Shown here in pieces: positions 22,895-29,715 of a stretch of 34,373 nt of DNA. This stretch comes from a virus, in the IMG/VR virus record IMGVR_UViG_3300005529_001088, positions 1-34,373 of that record; one strand, 5' to 3'. The notes below the pieces were generated by a model. It did not search any database and was not told where the DNA came from. It saw nothing but the letters and a program-made list of their open reading frames with translations. The stretch's first letter is position 1. Each line of letters starts with the position of its first letter. The position numbers and the translations under genes were made by a program.

Positions 22895-24417
22895 GCCTCC
22901 TGGTCGGCGTCCACCTCGACAACGTGGACCAGCCGCCGGAGTCCTCGTTCCGGCGGCTGGCGCTGGCGCGCCCCGAGGCCGCGCTCGCGCTCTGGACGGC
23001 CGGCACGCGCCATCGGCGCGGCGTCTACCGCCGGCTGCGCGCGCTCGGCGTCGCGCGGGTTTGCGTCCGGGTCGGCGACGAGCGGATCGCGGGCTCCGTG
23101 GACGACTACCTGCGCGACGTCGACGCCGCGCTGGACGAGGCGGTCGCGGGGGGGTTCGCCGAGGACGACGTCGACGTCCAATTGCTGAACGAGCCGAACC
23201 TCGGGCCCAACAGCGCCACCGACGTCGGGCTGTTCGTCGGCCAGGTGGTGCGCCGGTGGCGCCGACCGGCACGGGCGGTGCTCCCGCCCGTCTCGCGCGG
23301 CCGGCCGGGCTGGCAGGGCTACGCCGCCCAGGTCCTCGCCGTCGCGGGGCCGCTGCCGGCGCGGGTCGCCCGCGCGGAGCACGCCTACGCGGGCGACCTC
23401 GAGGCGCTGCCGCCGTGCGACCCGGCGGGCCCGCCAGTCCTGGTGACCGAGTTCTCGCGGCCCGACCTCACGGGCGCCGCGCGCGGTGGGTGGGTGGTCG
23501 ACCAGCTCCGCGCCCTCGCCGCGAAGGGCTACGCGCAGGCGCACCAGTTCATCCTCGACGGGCGCCCAGGCGGCGCCTGGTCGGATTCCTACCGGATGAC
23601 CGACGACGAAGCGGCCGTGATCGGGCGGCGCGGGGCGCTGCCCGACGGCCGCCCGAAGGAGCGCAGCATGCTGCGGATCATCGACATCAGCAACTACCAG
23701 GGCCTGGTCGACCCGTCCAGCTGGCGGGCGGCCGGCATCGACGGCGCGGTCGTCCGTGTCTCGGAGGACGGCGCCGAGCTCGACCCGTTCGCGCCGGGCA
23801 ACGTGCGGGCGATCCGCGGCGCCGGGCTCCTGCTCGGCCTCTACCACCTGAGCGACCCGCGGTTCGCCGCCCCCGTCCAGAGCCTGGAGACGTTCCAGCG
23901 CGGCATCGACAACGTCGGTGGCCTCGAGCCCGGGAACGTCCTGGTCAACGACTCCGAGCTCGGCCCGGAGGGGGACCTGGCCCAGTGGCACGCGGAATGG
24001 GGCGACGGCGCCAGGCGCAAGTGGGGCTTCAAGGCGCTGTTCTACAGCGGGCCCTGGTGGATGGGGCCGCACAACCTCTCGATCGAGGGGGTCGCCGCGC
24101 AGTACGCCGGCCTGTGGGAGGCCAACTACACGGGGGACCCGTCCTTCCGGCCGGCCAACGTCGACGGCTGGCGAGACCTGGTCATGGTGCAATACACCGC
24201 CAGCGGGACCGCGCCGGGCGTCAGCGGGCCGGTCGACCTGAGCACGTTCTTCGGCGGCCGGGACGACTGGCTGGCGCTCGGCATGCCGGCCCCGACCCCG
24301 GCGCCGGCGCCGCCGCCGACCCCGGCGCCCCCCGACCCCGTCGCGGCCGCTCTGGCCGACCTACGGGCCGCGGTCGGCCGCCTCGAGGCGGCGATCGCCG
24401 CGCGGGCCGCCGCGTGA
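22891..24417 (+). CDS. Two-domain endolysin: GH-A-like glycosidase fused to GH25 muramidase
   Basis: A 508-aa cell-wall hydrolase. Residues 1-250 look like a TIM-barrel glycosidase of clan GH-A: acid/base in N100-E101 (LLNEPN) and likely nucleophile E187 (VLVTEFSRP). Residues 260-460 look like GH25 lysozyme: IIDISNYQG (D265), DxE motif D354-S-E356 (VNDSELG), then FYSGPWWMG and LWEANYT. A Pro-rich linker and a final helix follow. GTG overlaps the preceding stop. An in-frame ATG with a strong ribosome-binding site at 23668 would give the GH25 part alone. Confidence 0.8.
   Translation: MSLLVGVHLDNVDQPPESSFRRLALARPEAALALWTAGTRHRRGVYRRLRALGVARVCVRVGDERIAGSVDDYLRDVDAALDEAVAGGFAEDDVDVQLLNEPNLGPNSATDVGLFVGQVVRRWRRPARAVLPPVSRGRPGWQGYAAQVLAVAGPLPARVARAEHAYAGDLEALPPCDPAGPPVLVTEFSRPDLTGAARGGWVVDQLRALAAKGYAQAHQFILDGRPGGAWSDSYRMTDDEAAVIGRRGALPDGRPKERSMLRIIDISNYQGLVDPSSWRAAGIDGAVVRVSEDGAELDPFAPGNVRAIRGAGLLLGLYHLSDPRFAAPVQSLETFQRGIDNVGGLEPGNVLVNDSELGPEGDLAQWHAEWGDGARRKWGFKALFYSGPWWMGPHNLSIEGVAAQYAGLWEANYTGDPSFRPANVDGWRDLVMVQYTASGTAPGVSGPVDLSTFFGGRDDWLALGMPAPTPAPAPPPTPAPPDPVAAALADLRAAVGRLEAAIAARAAA
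23668..24417 (+). CDS. Nested GH25 lysozyme from internal in-frame start
   Basis: AAGGAG at 23656-23661 lies 6 nt before an in-frame ATG at 23668 (residue 260), exactly at the boundary between the two endolysin domains. The product (249 aa) would be a complete GH25 unit beginning MLRIIDISNYQG. Internal starts of this kind are known in several endolysin genes. It may instead be a leftover from fusion of two genes. Confidence 0.5.
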   Translation: MLRIIDISNYQGLVDPSSWRAAGIDGAVVRVSEDGAELDPFAPGNVRAIRGAGLLLGLYHLSDPRFAAPVQSLETFQRGIDNVGGLEPGNVLVNDSELGPEGDLAQWHAEWGDGARRKWGFKALFYSGPWWMGPHNLSIEGVAAQYAGLWEANYTGDPSFRPANVDGWRDLVMVQYTASGTAPGVSGPVDLSTFFGGRDDWLALGMPAPTPAPAPPPTPAPPDPVAAALADLRAAVGRLEAAIAARAAA

Positions 24418-24596
24418 TCACGGTGCGCCAGCAGGGCGAACGGGTCGTCGCGTGCTCGCGGCCCGGCACGCCGACGGTCTACCTGCTCGACACGGCCACC
24501 TACGCCGCCATCGCCCAGACCGCGGACGAGGAGACGCGCTGGCGTCTGATCAAGCGGAACTGCCTCGCCCGCGCTCGGAAGGAGGAAATCCCGTGA
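24414..24596 (+). CDS. Small hypothetical protein in the lysis region
   Basis: A 60-aa protein, MITVRQQGERVVACSRPGTP and TVYLLDTATYAAIAQTADEE, with a basic end. Both ends overlap neighbouring genes (GTGA), which supports it as real. No membrane segment and no known motif. Function unknown. Confidence 0.55.
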   Translation: MITVRQQGERVVACSRPGTPTVYLLDTATYAAIAQTADEETRWRLIKRNCLARARKEEIP

Positions 24597-24781
24597 CACC
24601 CGGCATCGACGTCCAGAAAATCGCGGTCTTCCTGATCAGCCTCGTCGTCCTGGTGGGCGGCGGCGCGGCCGTCGTGCTCCGCCAGGACCTCCCGGCCGCG
24701 GTCCAGACCGCCATCCTGACGGCACTGGCCGGCGTGGTCGCCTATTGGTTCAGCCACTCGACCAACCGGCCCGCCGACTAG
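24593..24781 (+). CDS. Holin candidate (two membrane segments)
   Basis: A 62-aa protein with two hydrophobic segments, IAVFLISLVVLVGGGAAVVL and AVQTAILTALAGVVAYWF, separated by a short turn (RQDLPA). Size, topology and place right after the endolysin fit a class II holin that permeabilises the membrane. A strong ribosome-binding site (GGAAGGAGG) precedes the GTG at 24593. Last gene of the rightward late operon. Confidence 0.7.
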   Translation: MTPGIDVQKIAVFLISLVVLVGGGAAVVLRQDLPAAVQTAILTALAGVVAYWFSHSTNRPAD

Positions 24782-24796
24782 CCCTCGCCGGGGCCC

Positions 24797-25546
24797 TCAG
24801 CCGACCCTGGTCCAGGAGCCGCAGCCCCGCGACTCGAACCCGACGTCGCTGGCCGCGATCCGGACGGACGCCGGTCCGGCCGGGACGTCGTTGGCGACGA
24901 TGCTGCTCACCGTGCCGGTGAAGTCGCGGAGCCTGGCCCAATAGCAGCGCTCGCCGCCGGGGGCACGCCAGGTGCCCGGGGCGACGTCGGTGCCCACAAG
25001 GTAGGTGCCCTGCGGCAGGGCCGCATCGGGGTTCCGGCTGCCGGGGCTGGCCGTGACGTCGACCCACCGGCGGCAGCCGCGTGACTGGAACGCGGCGTCG
25101 CTCGGCAGGATGGTGACCACGGCCGGCCCCGCCGCGAGGCCGTTGGCCAGGACGTCGGCGATCTCCCCCGAGAGCCCCTTGAGGCGCGCCCAGTAGCAAC
25201 CGTCCGCGTCGGCGCGGTACGTTCCCGCGGCGACGTCGGCGCCGACGCGGAAGACCCCGTCGCCGAATGCCGCTGGGCCCGCGGTGGCTGCGGTGGCCGG
25301 GCCCGTCGGGGCCTGGCTGGCGACGGGCGCGGCCGTCCCTGGCCGGAGCTCGCGGACCGCCACGGCCGTGGTGGCGGTCGGGTCGGGCGGTCGTGCCCGC
25401 GCCGTGCCGGCGCGGGGCGTCGGCGCCGGCACGGCGCAGCCGGCCAGGAGCAGGCCTGCGGCCAGGACGAGCGCCGGCACCCACCCCCCTATCCCGCGAC
25501 GGATAGCGGGGCCACGGCCGCGGCTGGGGCGCACCCCTGCCCTCAC
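24797..25546 (-). CDS. Lysogeny-operon lipoprotein with two repeated domains
   Basis: A 249-aa secreted lipoprotein: basic start, hydrophobic segment (WVPALVLAAGLLLAGC) and lipobox with C37. After a Thr/Pro/Ala-rich linker come two related domains of about 65 aa: VGADVAAGTYRADADGCYWARL...SRGCRRW and VGTDVAPGTWRAPGGERCYWARL-type sequence ending SRGCGSW. Each has one Cys pair. GTG at 25546 overlaps the ImmA-like stop, so it is made in the lysogen together with the repressor. A surface role such as blocking other phages, as with the TP-J34 lipoprotein, is inferred. Confidence 0.75.
   Translation of the reverse strand: MRAGVRPSRGRGPAIRRGIGGWVPALVLAAGLLLAGCAVPAPTPRAGTARARPPDPTATTAVAVRELRPGTAAPVASQAPTGPATAATAGPAAFGDGVFRVGADVAAGTYRADADGCYWARLKGLSGEIADVLANGLAAGPAVVTILPSDAAFQSRGCRRWVDVTASPGSRNPDAALPQGTYLVGTDVAPGTWRAPGGERCYWARLRDFTGTVSSIVANDVPAGPASVRIAASDVGFESRGCGSWTRVG
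25489..25506. repeat. Inverted repeat in the lipoprotein signal-peptide coding region
   Basis: CTATCC (25489-25494) and GGATAG (25501-25506) are perfect inverted arms around CGCGAC. The arms are richer in A/T than the surrounding coding DNA. It could be a local operator or an RNA hairpin near the lipoprotein start; no partner copy was seen elsewhere. Confidence 0.4.
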
Positions 25547-26031
25547 GCGCGGGAACGGAGCGGGACGCCGGGAGCGAGCGCCGCGCGCAGCCAGCGCTCG
25601 ACGCTGAGGTACGGCGCCCGCGCCCATGCGCAGACGGCGCCGACGCCCTCCTCGAGCACCGCGAGCGGCGGCGGGCCCCCGTCCTCGCCGGCGCACAGGA
25701 GCCAGCCGGCGAACGCCTCCGCCTGCCACTCCTGCTGGCTGCGGGCGGCGCGCGCGTCCTGGTGGAAGAACCACACGCCGGGCTTGTGGAGCAGCCAGTG
25801 GCCGAGCCCGTGCGCGATCAGCCACCGCCGCTCGCACGGGTCCAGATCGCACGCCAGGCACAGGCAGTCCTCGATCAGGACCTCCCTGACCCGGCCGACC
25901 AGCTCCGGGCACCCGTCGAGGACGGTCAGGCCCTCGGCTTCGCAGACGGCCAGGAGCGCCTCGTCGGTCGGCGGCGAGCGCAGGCCGTAGCGGTCACGGA
26001 TGGCGAGAGCGCGGCGCTTCGCGGTGCTCAC
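25543..26031 (-). CDS. ImmA/IrrE-like protein lacking the catalytic glutamate
   Basis: A 162-aa protein with the fold signature of ImmA-type metallopeptidases, which destroy phage-style repressors. The zinc motif HExxH reads H74-G-L-G-H78 (codon GGG where GAG would give Glu). The later EADxFA-type segment reads QAEAFAGWLL, so the third metal ligand is probably also changed. It follows the repressor gene on the minus strand with a 48-nt gap and a GTG start. It is therefore likely an inactive relative that binds the repressor without cutting it; this is inference. Confidence 0.75.
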   Translation of the reverse strand: MSTAKRRALAIRDRYGLRSPPTDEALLAVCEAEGLTVLDGCPELVGRVREVLIEDCLCLACDLDPCERRWLIAHGLGHWLLHKPGVWFFHQDARAARSQQEWQAEAFAGWLLCAGEDGGPPPLAVLEEGVGAVCAWARAPYLSVERWLRAALAPGVPLRSRA

Positions 26032-26079
26032 AATGCGTTCCCCACGTGCCGACAGGGGCGTGCCGGTTGGGGCCCCCGG

Positions 26080-26643
26080 TCACTCCTGCCGGCGCCTCCT
26101 ACCCATCCGTCCCTGCGGCCGCCCCATCAGCCGCTTCGCCAGCGCGATCACGCCGGCCTTTTCCGCCTCGGTCAACTCCTCCCAGATCACCCCGGAGAAC
26201 AGGACCGGAATCCGCTCATCCAGCGTAGAGGAATCCTCTACGCCCGCGCGTTGCAAAACGGTTTCCATTTCCTGGTGCACTCCCCCGCCCGCGAGGCGCT
26301 CTAGCACCCGCTCGGCGACCTCGTCGGCGATCCGCCCGGTGATCAACTCGGCGATCTGCGCGATCGCCCCGGCCTCCAAGCTGACCTCGGTCCGCCGCCC
26401 GCGACGGCGCGTGCGCGCGGCGAGCGCCAGCATCTCGTCCGGGTCGTCGCCGAAGTACTCGGCCAACCGGATCACGATGTCGTCGGGCGGCACCTTGAGC
26501 CCGTCGACGTAGGCCCGGAGGGTCGTCCGCTCGACGCCGACCCGCTCCCCGGCCTGCCGGTCGCTCTTGAATCCGGCGCGGCGGTAGCGGTCGGCGAGCC
26601 ACTCAGCGGTGCTGCCGAATGGCTGCTGGCGGCCGGCGTCCAT
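26080..26643 (-). CDS. Lysogeny repressor-like XRE protein
   Basis: A 187-aa DNA-binding protein. Residues about 10-60 form a helix-turn-helix: SDRQAGERVGVERTTLRAYV followed by a second helix and VIRLAEYFG. The rest is helical and lacks an S24 self-cleavage domain, which fits a repressor controlled by an ImmA-type partner. The start chosen is ATG at 26643, close to a -10-like TACGAT (26658-26653), so the mRNA may be nearly leaderless; no Shine-Dalgarno sequence is visible. A GTG at 26682 is an alternative. It is divergent from the Cro-like gene. Confidence 0.72.
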   Translation of the reverse strand: MDAGRQQPFGSTAEWLADRYRRAGFKSDRQAGERVGVERTTLRAYVDGLKVPPDDIVIRLAEYFGDDPDEMLALAARTRRRGRRTEVSLEAGAIAQIAELITGRIADEVAERVLERLAGGGVHQEMETVLQRAGVEDSSTLDERIPVLFSGVIWEELTEAEKAGVIALAKRLMGRPQGRMGRRRRQE

Positions 26644-26668
26644 CGACAGAGCATCGTACAGCGCGGGC

Positions 26669-26697
26669 TTGACAGCCGCCACCGCTGCGCCGATAAT
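26669..26697 (+). promoter_or_regulatory. Early rightward promoter
   Basis: TTGACA (26669-26674), a 17-nt spacer and GATAAT (26692-26697) form the best sigma70-type promoter in the window. It would transcribe the Cro-like gene and the whole early operon, starting near 26704. It faces away from the repressor gene. Confidence 0.8.
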
Positions 26698-26721
26698 GGC
26701 GGCTGGTGGCGTACAGCCACC
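26675..26721. promoter_or_regulatory. Candidate operators in the lysogeny switch
   Basis: GCCGCCA (26675-26681) and TGGCGGC (26697-26703) are perfect inverted arms flanking the promoter spacer and -10. Next to it, GGTGGC (26705-26710) and GCCACC (26716-26721) flank GTACA over the start site. ACAGCC occurs in both units (26672 and 26713). Binding of the repressor or Cro-like protein here would shut the early promoter. Confidence 0.5.
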
Positions 26722-26745
26722 GACCACCACGGAGGGGGCGTCGGG

Positions 26746-26955
26746 TTGGACAACGTCTGGGAGGTCCTCGAGCACCAGGGCCGGAGGATCCGGTGGCTCG
26801 CGCGAGCCACCGGATTCAGCGAGGACCTGCTCCTGTCGATCAAGGCCGGCCGGCGGCGCGCGTCGCCGCGCTTCCGGGAGCGCTGCGCGCTCGTGCTGGG
26901 TGTGCCTGAGTCGCTGCTGTTCCACGCCGATACCTCCAAACGCGACGCCGCGTGA
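26746..26955 (+). CDS. Cro-like XRE transcriptional regulator
   Basis: A 69-aa protein almost entirely made of a helix-turn-helix: RIRWLARATGFSEDLLLSIK then RASPRFRERCALVLGVPESL. It is the first gene behind the early promoter and divergent from the repressor, the usual place of Cro. The start is TTG at 26746, 7 nt after GGAGGGGG. The role as a lytic switch protein is inferred from fold and position. Confidence 0.72.
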   Translation: MDNVWEVLEHQGRRIRWLARATGFSEDLLLSIKAGRRRASPRFRERCALVLGVPESLLFHADTSKRDAA

Positions 26956-27089
26956 CGGGCCGAGCGTCGGTCGCGGCCGTCGCGGTTCCGTCGAGCACCC
27001 GCTCACGGACCGTCGAACCCCACAGCAGCCCATTGTCCGGCGGATCGCCGGGCGTGAGCGATTCGAACGGAAAGGAGGTGATGACCGGG

Positions 27090-27458
27090 ATGCCGAACAG
27101 GACGAGCGGCGCGCCGCAGATCCAGGCCGGCGGCTGCGTGGTGTACTTCACGCAGGCGAACGCCGACGCGATCGACGACGAGGTCGCGGCCTGCCAGCAG
27201 GTCGAAGACATCGAGGCGGTGATCGCGCAGCTGACCAGCCGCCGGGACGCGATCCAGGACCGGCTCCGCGCCAGGCTGGACGTGCACCGGCGGATGAACG
27301 CCGAGATGCACGCGCGGCTGGTCGCGGGGCCCCTCGAGGTCCGCCGCTTCATGCGCGTGCGCGGGATCCCCGACACGGACCCGTCGCAGGCGCGCCTGGC
27401 CGAGCTGGCCAGGCACAGGAAAGCCGCGCTCGGCGGAGACGCGCCGAGCGCGGCCTGA
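27090..27458 (+). CDS. Early coiled-coil protein of unknown function
   Basis: A 122-aa protein: short N-terminus (GGCVVYFTQANADAIDDEVA), a long helix with QVEDIEAVIAQLTSRRDAIQ and a basic end. The start is chosen from an exceptional Shine-Dalgarno match AAAGGAGGTGAT (27071-27082). ATG 27081 is too close, so 27090 is preferred. The frame is also open back to a GTG at 26952 overlapping the Cro-like stop, which would add a low-complexity Ser-rich start. The 26956-27070 stretch shows no other feature. Function unknown. Confidence 0.55.
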   Translation: MPNRTSGAPQIQAGGCVVYFTQANADAIDDEVAACQQVEDIEAVIAQLTSRRDAIQDRLRARLDVHRRMNAEMHARLVAGPLEVRRFMRVRGIPDTDPSQARLAELARHRKAALGGDAPSAA

Positions 27459-27478
27459 CAGTCGGGAGCCAACCACAG

Positions 27479-27515
27479 CCCCGGCCAGTGCCGAGTGTAC
27501 GGCGGCGGGCCGGGG
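27479..27515 (+). promoter_or_regulatory. Hairpin in the leader of the 27539 gene
   Basis: CCCCGGCC (27479-27486) and GGCCGGGG (27508-27515) pair perfectly; inside them GCCG and CGGC pair again around AGTGTA. No T run follows, so a terminator is unlikely. It sits just before the ribosome-binding site (GAGAGGAG) of the next gene and may tune its translation. Confidence 0.4.
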
Positions 27516-27538
27516 ACTTCAAGAGAGGAGACCCTTGG

Positions 27539-28012
27539 ATGCCAACCGAGACGAGCAGGGACCGCATGGCCGCCGTGCGCCACGCGGTGCGCATCCTGGC
27601 GACCGAGGTGATCGAGGTCGCGCTGGCCGACCGGGACCGGATCCGGCTCGGACACGCCAACTACGGCCACATGGAGACGGCCGACTTCCTCCACGACGCC
27701 ATGAAGGCCGTGGTCGACCGGGTGCACCGCGCCGTGGACGAGCAGGTCTTCGCCTGCCTGCGCGACGCGGCGGAGCAGATCGAGCCCGATGGCCTGGCGC
27801 GCGCCGGGACGACCTGGATGGCGTCCCTGGTCCTGCACGCCATCGGCCACGAGGCCGGGAAGCGCGGGATCGTGCGCGTCGTCGAGGCCGCCGCCGCCCT
27901 GGCCCGTGACCGGGAGGGGGTGGACGGCGGCCCGCTGGCCGACTGGTTGCCCCTGGCCGACTGGTCGCCCACGACTGCGGCTCCGTCCGAGCCCGACCAG
28001 GTGCCGTTCTGA
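27539..28012 (+). CDS. Early protein of unknown function
   Basis: A 157-aa mainly helical protein: RMAAVRHAVRILATEVIEVA, then ADFLHDAMKAVVDRVHRAVD and MASLVLHAIGHEAGKRGIVR, with a flexible Pro-rich end. GAGAGGAG lies upstream of the ATG at 27539. No known domain recognised. It is placed in the early operon before small genes and the annealing protein. Confidence 0.6.
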   Translation: MPTETSRDRMAAVRHAVRILATEVIEVALADRDRIRLGHANYGHMETADFLHDAMKAVVDRVHRAVDEQVFACLRDAAEQIEPDGLARAGTTWMASLVLHAIGHEAGKRGIVRVVEAAAALARDREGVDGGPLADWLPLADWSPTTAAPSEPDQVPF

Positions 28013-28191
28013 TGGCGCCGCAACCGCAACAGGACTGGCGCATCATCTTCGTCAGCTGGTCGGGGCGAAGCGAGGTCGACTCGTTCTTCCGCGGCACCGC
28101 CGCGGAGGCCCGGGCCGAGGTCGCCAGGCTGAACGAGCGCTGGGCGCTCGCTTGGGGCAACCGGCCCTTCCGCGCGGAGCCCCTGCCGTGA
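28012..28191 (+). CDS. 59-aa early protein
   Basis: ATG at 28012 overlaps the preceding stop and the TGA at 28189 overlaps the next GTG. The product starts MAPQPQQDWRIIFVSWSGRS and then forms a helix (TAAEARAEVARLNERWALAW). Three Trp residues in a short basic protein suggest a compact fold. Function unknown. Confidence 0.55.
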   Translation: MAPQPQQDWRIIFVSWSGRSEVDSFFRGTAAEARAEVARLNERWALAWGNRPFRAEPLP

Positions 28192-28568
28192 CGGCGCGCG
28201 AGCTCGCACAGATCTGCGCCGCGGAGATCGCGCACCACCCCGAATCGCTCACGGAGGGCTTCGTCTTCGAAATGGTCCTCGGGGCGATCAACCGCGCGCT
28301 CCGCGACGCCGCCGCGGCGCCGGATGACGCCCCGCGCGAGGTCCGCCACACGTACGCGCCGCCGCTCGGGGGCGTCCGGGTGAAGCTCGAGACGAACTCC
28401 CGCGGGACGAACGTCGAGGTCGGCGTCGACCGGCCGCGCGAGGCCGGCGAGTCGTTCGAGGACGCGGCGAGGGCCGCGACCGAGATCGCCAGCCTCGCGC
28501 GGGAGCTCGCCCTCGGCGCAGTCGGAACGTCCGGGCTGCCGGTCGGGGGCGACGGGGGGCGGCCATGA
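28188..28568 (+). CDS. Early protein of unknown function
   Basis: A 126-aa protein: helical N-terminus (ARELAQICAAEIAHHPESLT), a strand pair around VRVKLETNSRGTNVEVGVDR, then a helix AARAATEIASLARELALG. GTGA overlap with the preceding gene and ATGA with the next. Position just before the SWIM and annealing genes suggests a recombination or DNA-metabolism role, which is not proven. Confidence 0.55.
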   Translation: MTARELAQICAAEIAHHPESLTEGFVFEMVLGAINRALRDAAAAPDDAPREVRHTYAPPLGGVRVKLETNSRGTNVEVGVDRPREAGESFEDAARAATEIASLARELALGAVGTSGLPVGGDGGRP

Positions 28569-28837
28569 GCGGGCGGGGGGCAGCCGGCGCCGTCCGCGTC
28601 GCCGGCGCGGCGCCAGGCCCGGGCGCGTTCGAGGTCGCGTCGGCCACCGATCCGGGCCGCCGTTGGGTCGTCGAGTGGCGGTCGGCCAGGACGCACTGGT
28701 GCGGCTGCCCGCGGTTCGCGCGGGCGGGCCGTTGCCGCCACGTCCAGGCGGTGTTCGAGGCCATCAAGGCCGAGTACGGGACGCTCCGGGCATCCGGGGC
28801 GTTCCGTCGTTGGCCGGCTAAGGAGGCTGCGGCGTGA
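28565..28837 (+). CDS. SWIM-type zinc-finger protein
   Basis: A 90-aa protein containing C46-G-C48, then C57-R-H59 (WCGCPRFARAGRCRHVQAV), the CxCxnCxH pattern of SWIM domains that bind DNA or protein partners. The preceding part (VASATDPGRRWVVEWRSART) fits the usual beta strands before it. It overlaps both neighbours by 4 bases. Its neighbour is a RecT/Bet-like protein; SWIM proteins act with recombinases in other organisms. Confidence 0.72.
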   Translation: MSGRGAAGAVRVAGAAPGPGAFEVASATDPGRRWVVEWRSARTHWCGCPRFARAGRCRHVQAVFEAIKAEYGTLRASGAFRRWPAKEAAA

Positions 28838-29715
28838 GCGAAGCACGGAACGCGCGGGCGCTGGAGCCGGTGGCGACCGCCGCGGCGCCGCCGGCAAGGG
28901 ACCTTGCGCTCGACGCGGAGCGCCTGGCGCTGCTGTCGAGGACGATCGGGGCGGATCTGCGGCCGGACGAGCTGCAGCTCTTCCTGGCCGTGGCCGCGCG
29001 GACGGGGCTGGACCCGTTCGCGCGGCAGATCTACGCCATCAAGGACCGGCAGGGCCGGTTCTTCGTGCACATCGGCATCGAGGGGCGCCGCGCGATCGCC
29101 CAGCGCACCGGCCTGGTCGACGGCATGCTCGGGCCGTTCTGGTGCGGCCCGGACGGCCAGTGGCGGGACGTTTGGCTGGACCGCGAGCCCCCGCTCGCGG
29201 CGCGGGTCGGCGTCCTCAAGCGAGGCTGCCGGGAGCCGTTCTGGGGCACGGCGCACCTCCGGTCCTTCCGGGGCGGCAACCCGAACTGGACGGACCGCGC
29301 CGAGCACATGCTCGCCAAGGTTGCCGAGGACCACGCCCTGCGCCGCGCCTTCCCGTACGAGATGGGGGGCGCCGGCGCCTACCACCCCGAGCACGACCCC
29401 GACCAGGAGCCGGATGATCCGGGTCCTGGCGGGGGCGAGGCCGACGACGGCGAGCGCGAGCCGGCAACGGTGGCGGGAGGCCCCCGGCCGCGGGCGGCCG
29501 ACGAACTGGACGCCGAGTCCGGGCAACTGCCGGCCCAGGCGGCCGCAGGGGCACCGGCGTGGGCCAACACGCCGCTCGGGCGCCAGGTGTCGGCACTCGT
29601 CGATGCGCTCGTCGAGGCAGGCAGGCGGATCTCGCCGCCGCCCGACGACGCGGACGAGCAAGCCCTCCGGGGCTGGATCGCCTCCAAGCGCGCCCTCCTG
29701 GGGGGCCCGAGGTGA
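28834..29715 (+). CDS. RecT/Bet-family single-strand annealing protein
   Basis: A 293-aa recombination protein. Residues about 40-185 match the Bet/RecT core: LRPDELQLFLAVAARTGLDP, then FARQIYAIKDRQGRF, FVHIGIEGRRAIAQRTGL, WCGPDGQWRDVWL, and the closing MLAKVAEDHALRRAFPYEM. The C-terminal third is acidic and low-complexity. It anneals single strands in phage recombination. GTGA overlap with the SWIM gene. No matching exonuclease gene was recognised in the window. Confidence 0.85.
   Translation: MSEARNARALEPVATAAAPPARDLALDAERLALLSRTIGADLRPDELQLFLAVAARTGLDPFARQIYAIKDRQGRFFVHIGIEGRRAIAQRTGLVDGMLGPFWCGPDGQWRDVWLDREPPLAARVGVLKRGCREPFWGTAHLRSFRGGNPNWTDRAEHMLAKVAEDHALRRAFPYEMGGAGAYHPEHDPDQEPDDPGPGGGEADDGEREPATVAGGPRPRAADELDAESGQLPAQAAAGAPAWANTPLGRQVSALVDALVEAGRRISPPPDDADEQALRGWIASKRALLGGPR

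Noticed and set aside
24820-24860. Sequence on the minus strand resembling a tRNA T-arm (GGGTTCGAGTC), possible attP core
   Set aside because: It encodes VGFESRGCGSW in the second lipoprotein repeat and the first repeat has the matching SRGC protein motif; no acceptor or anticodon stems.
27055-27070. GATTCGAAC, which looks like the complement of a tRNA T-loop
   Set aside because: Flanking bases do not form the five-pair T stem and no other tRNA arm is present.
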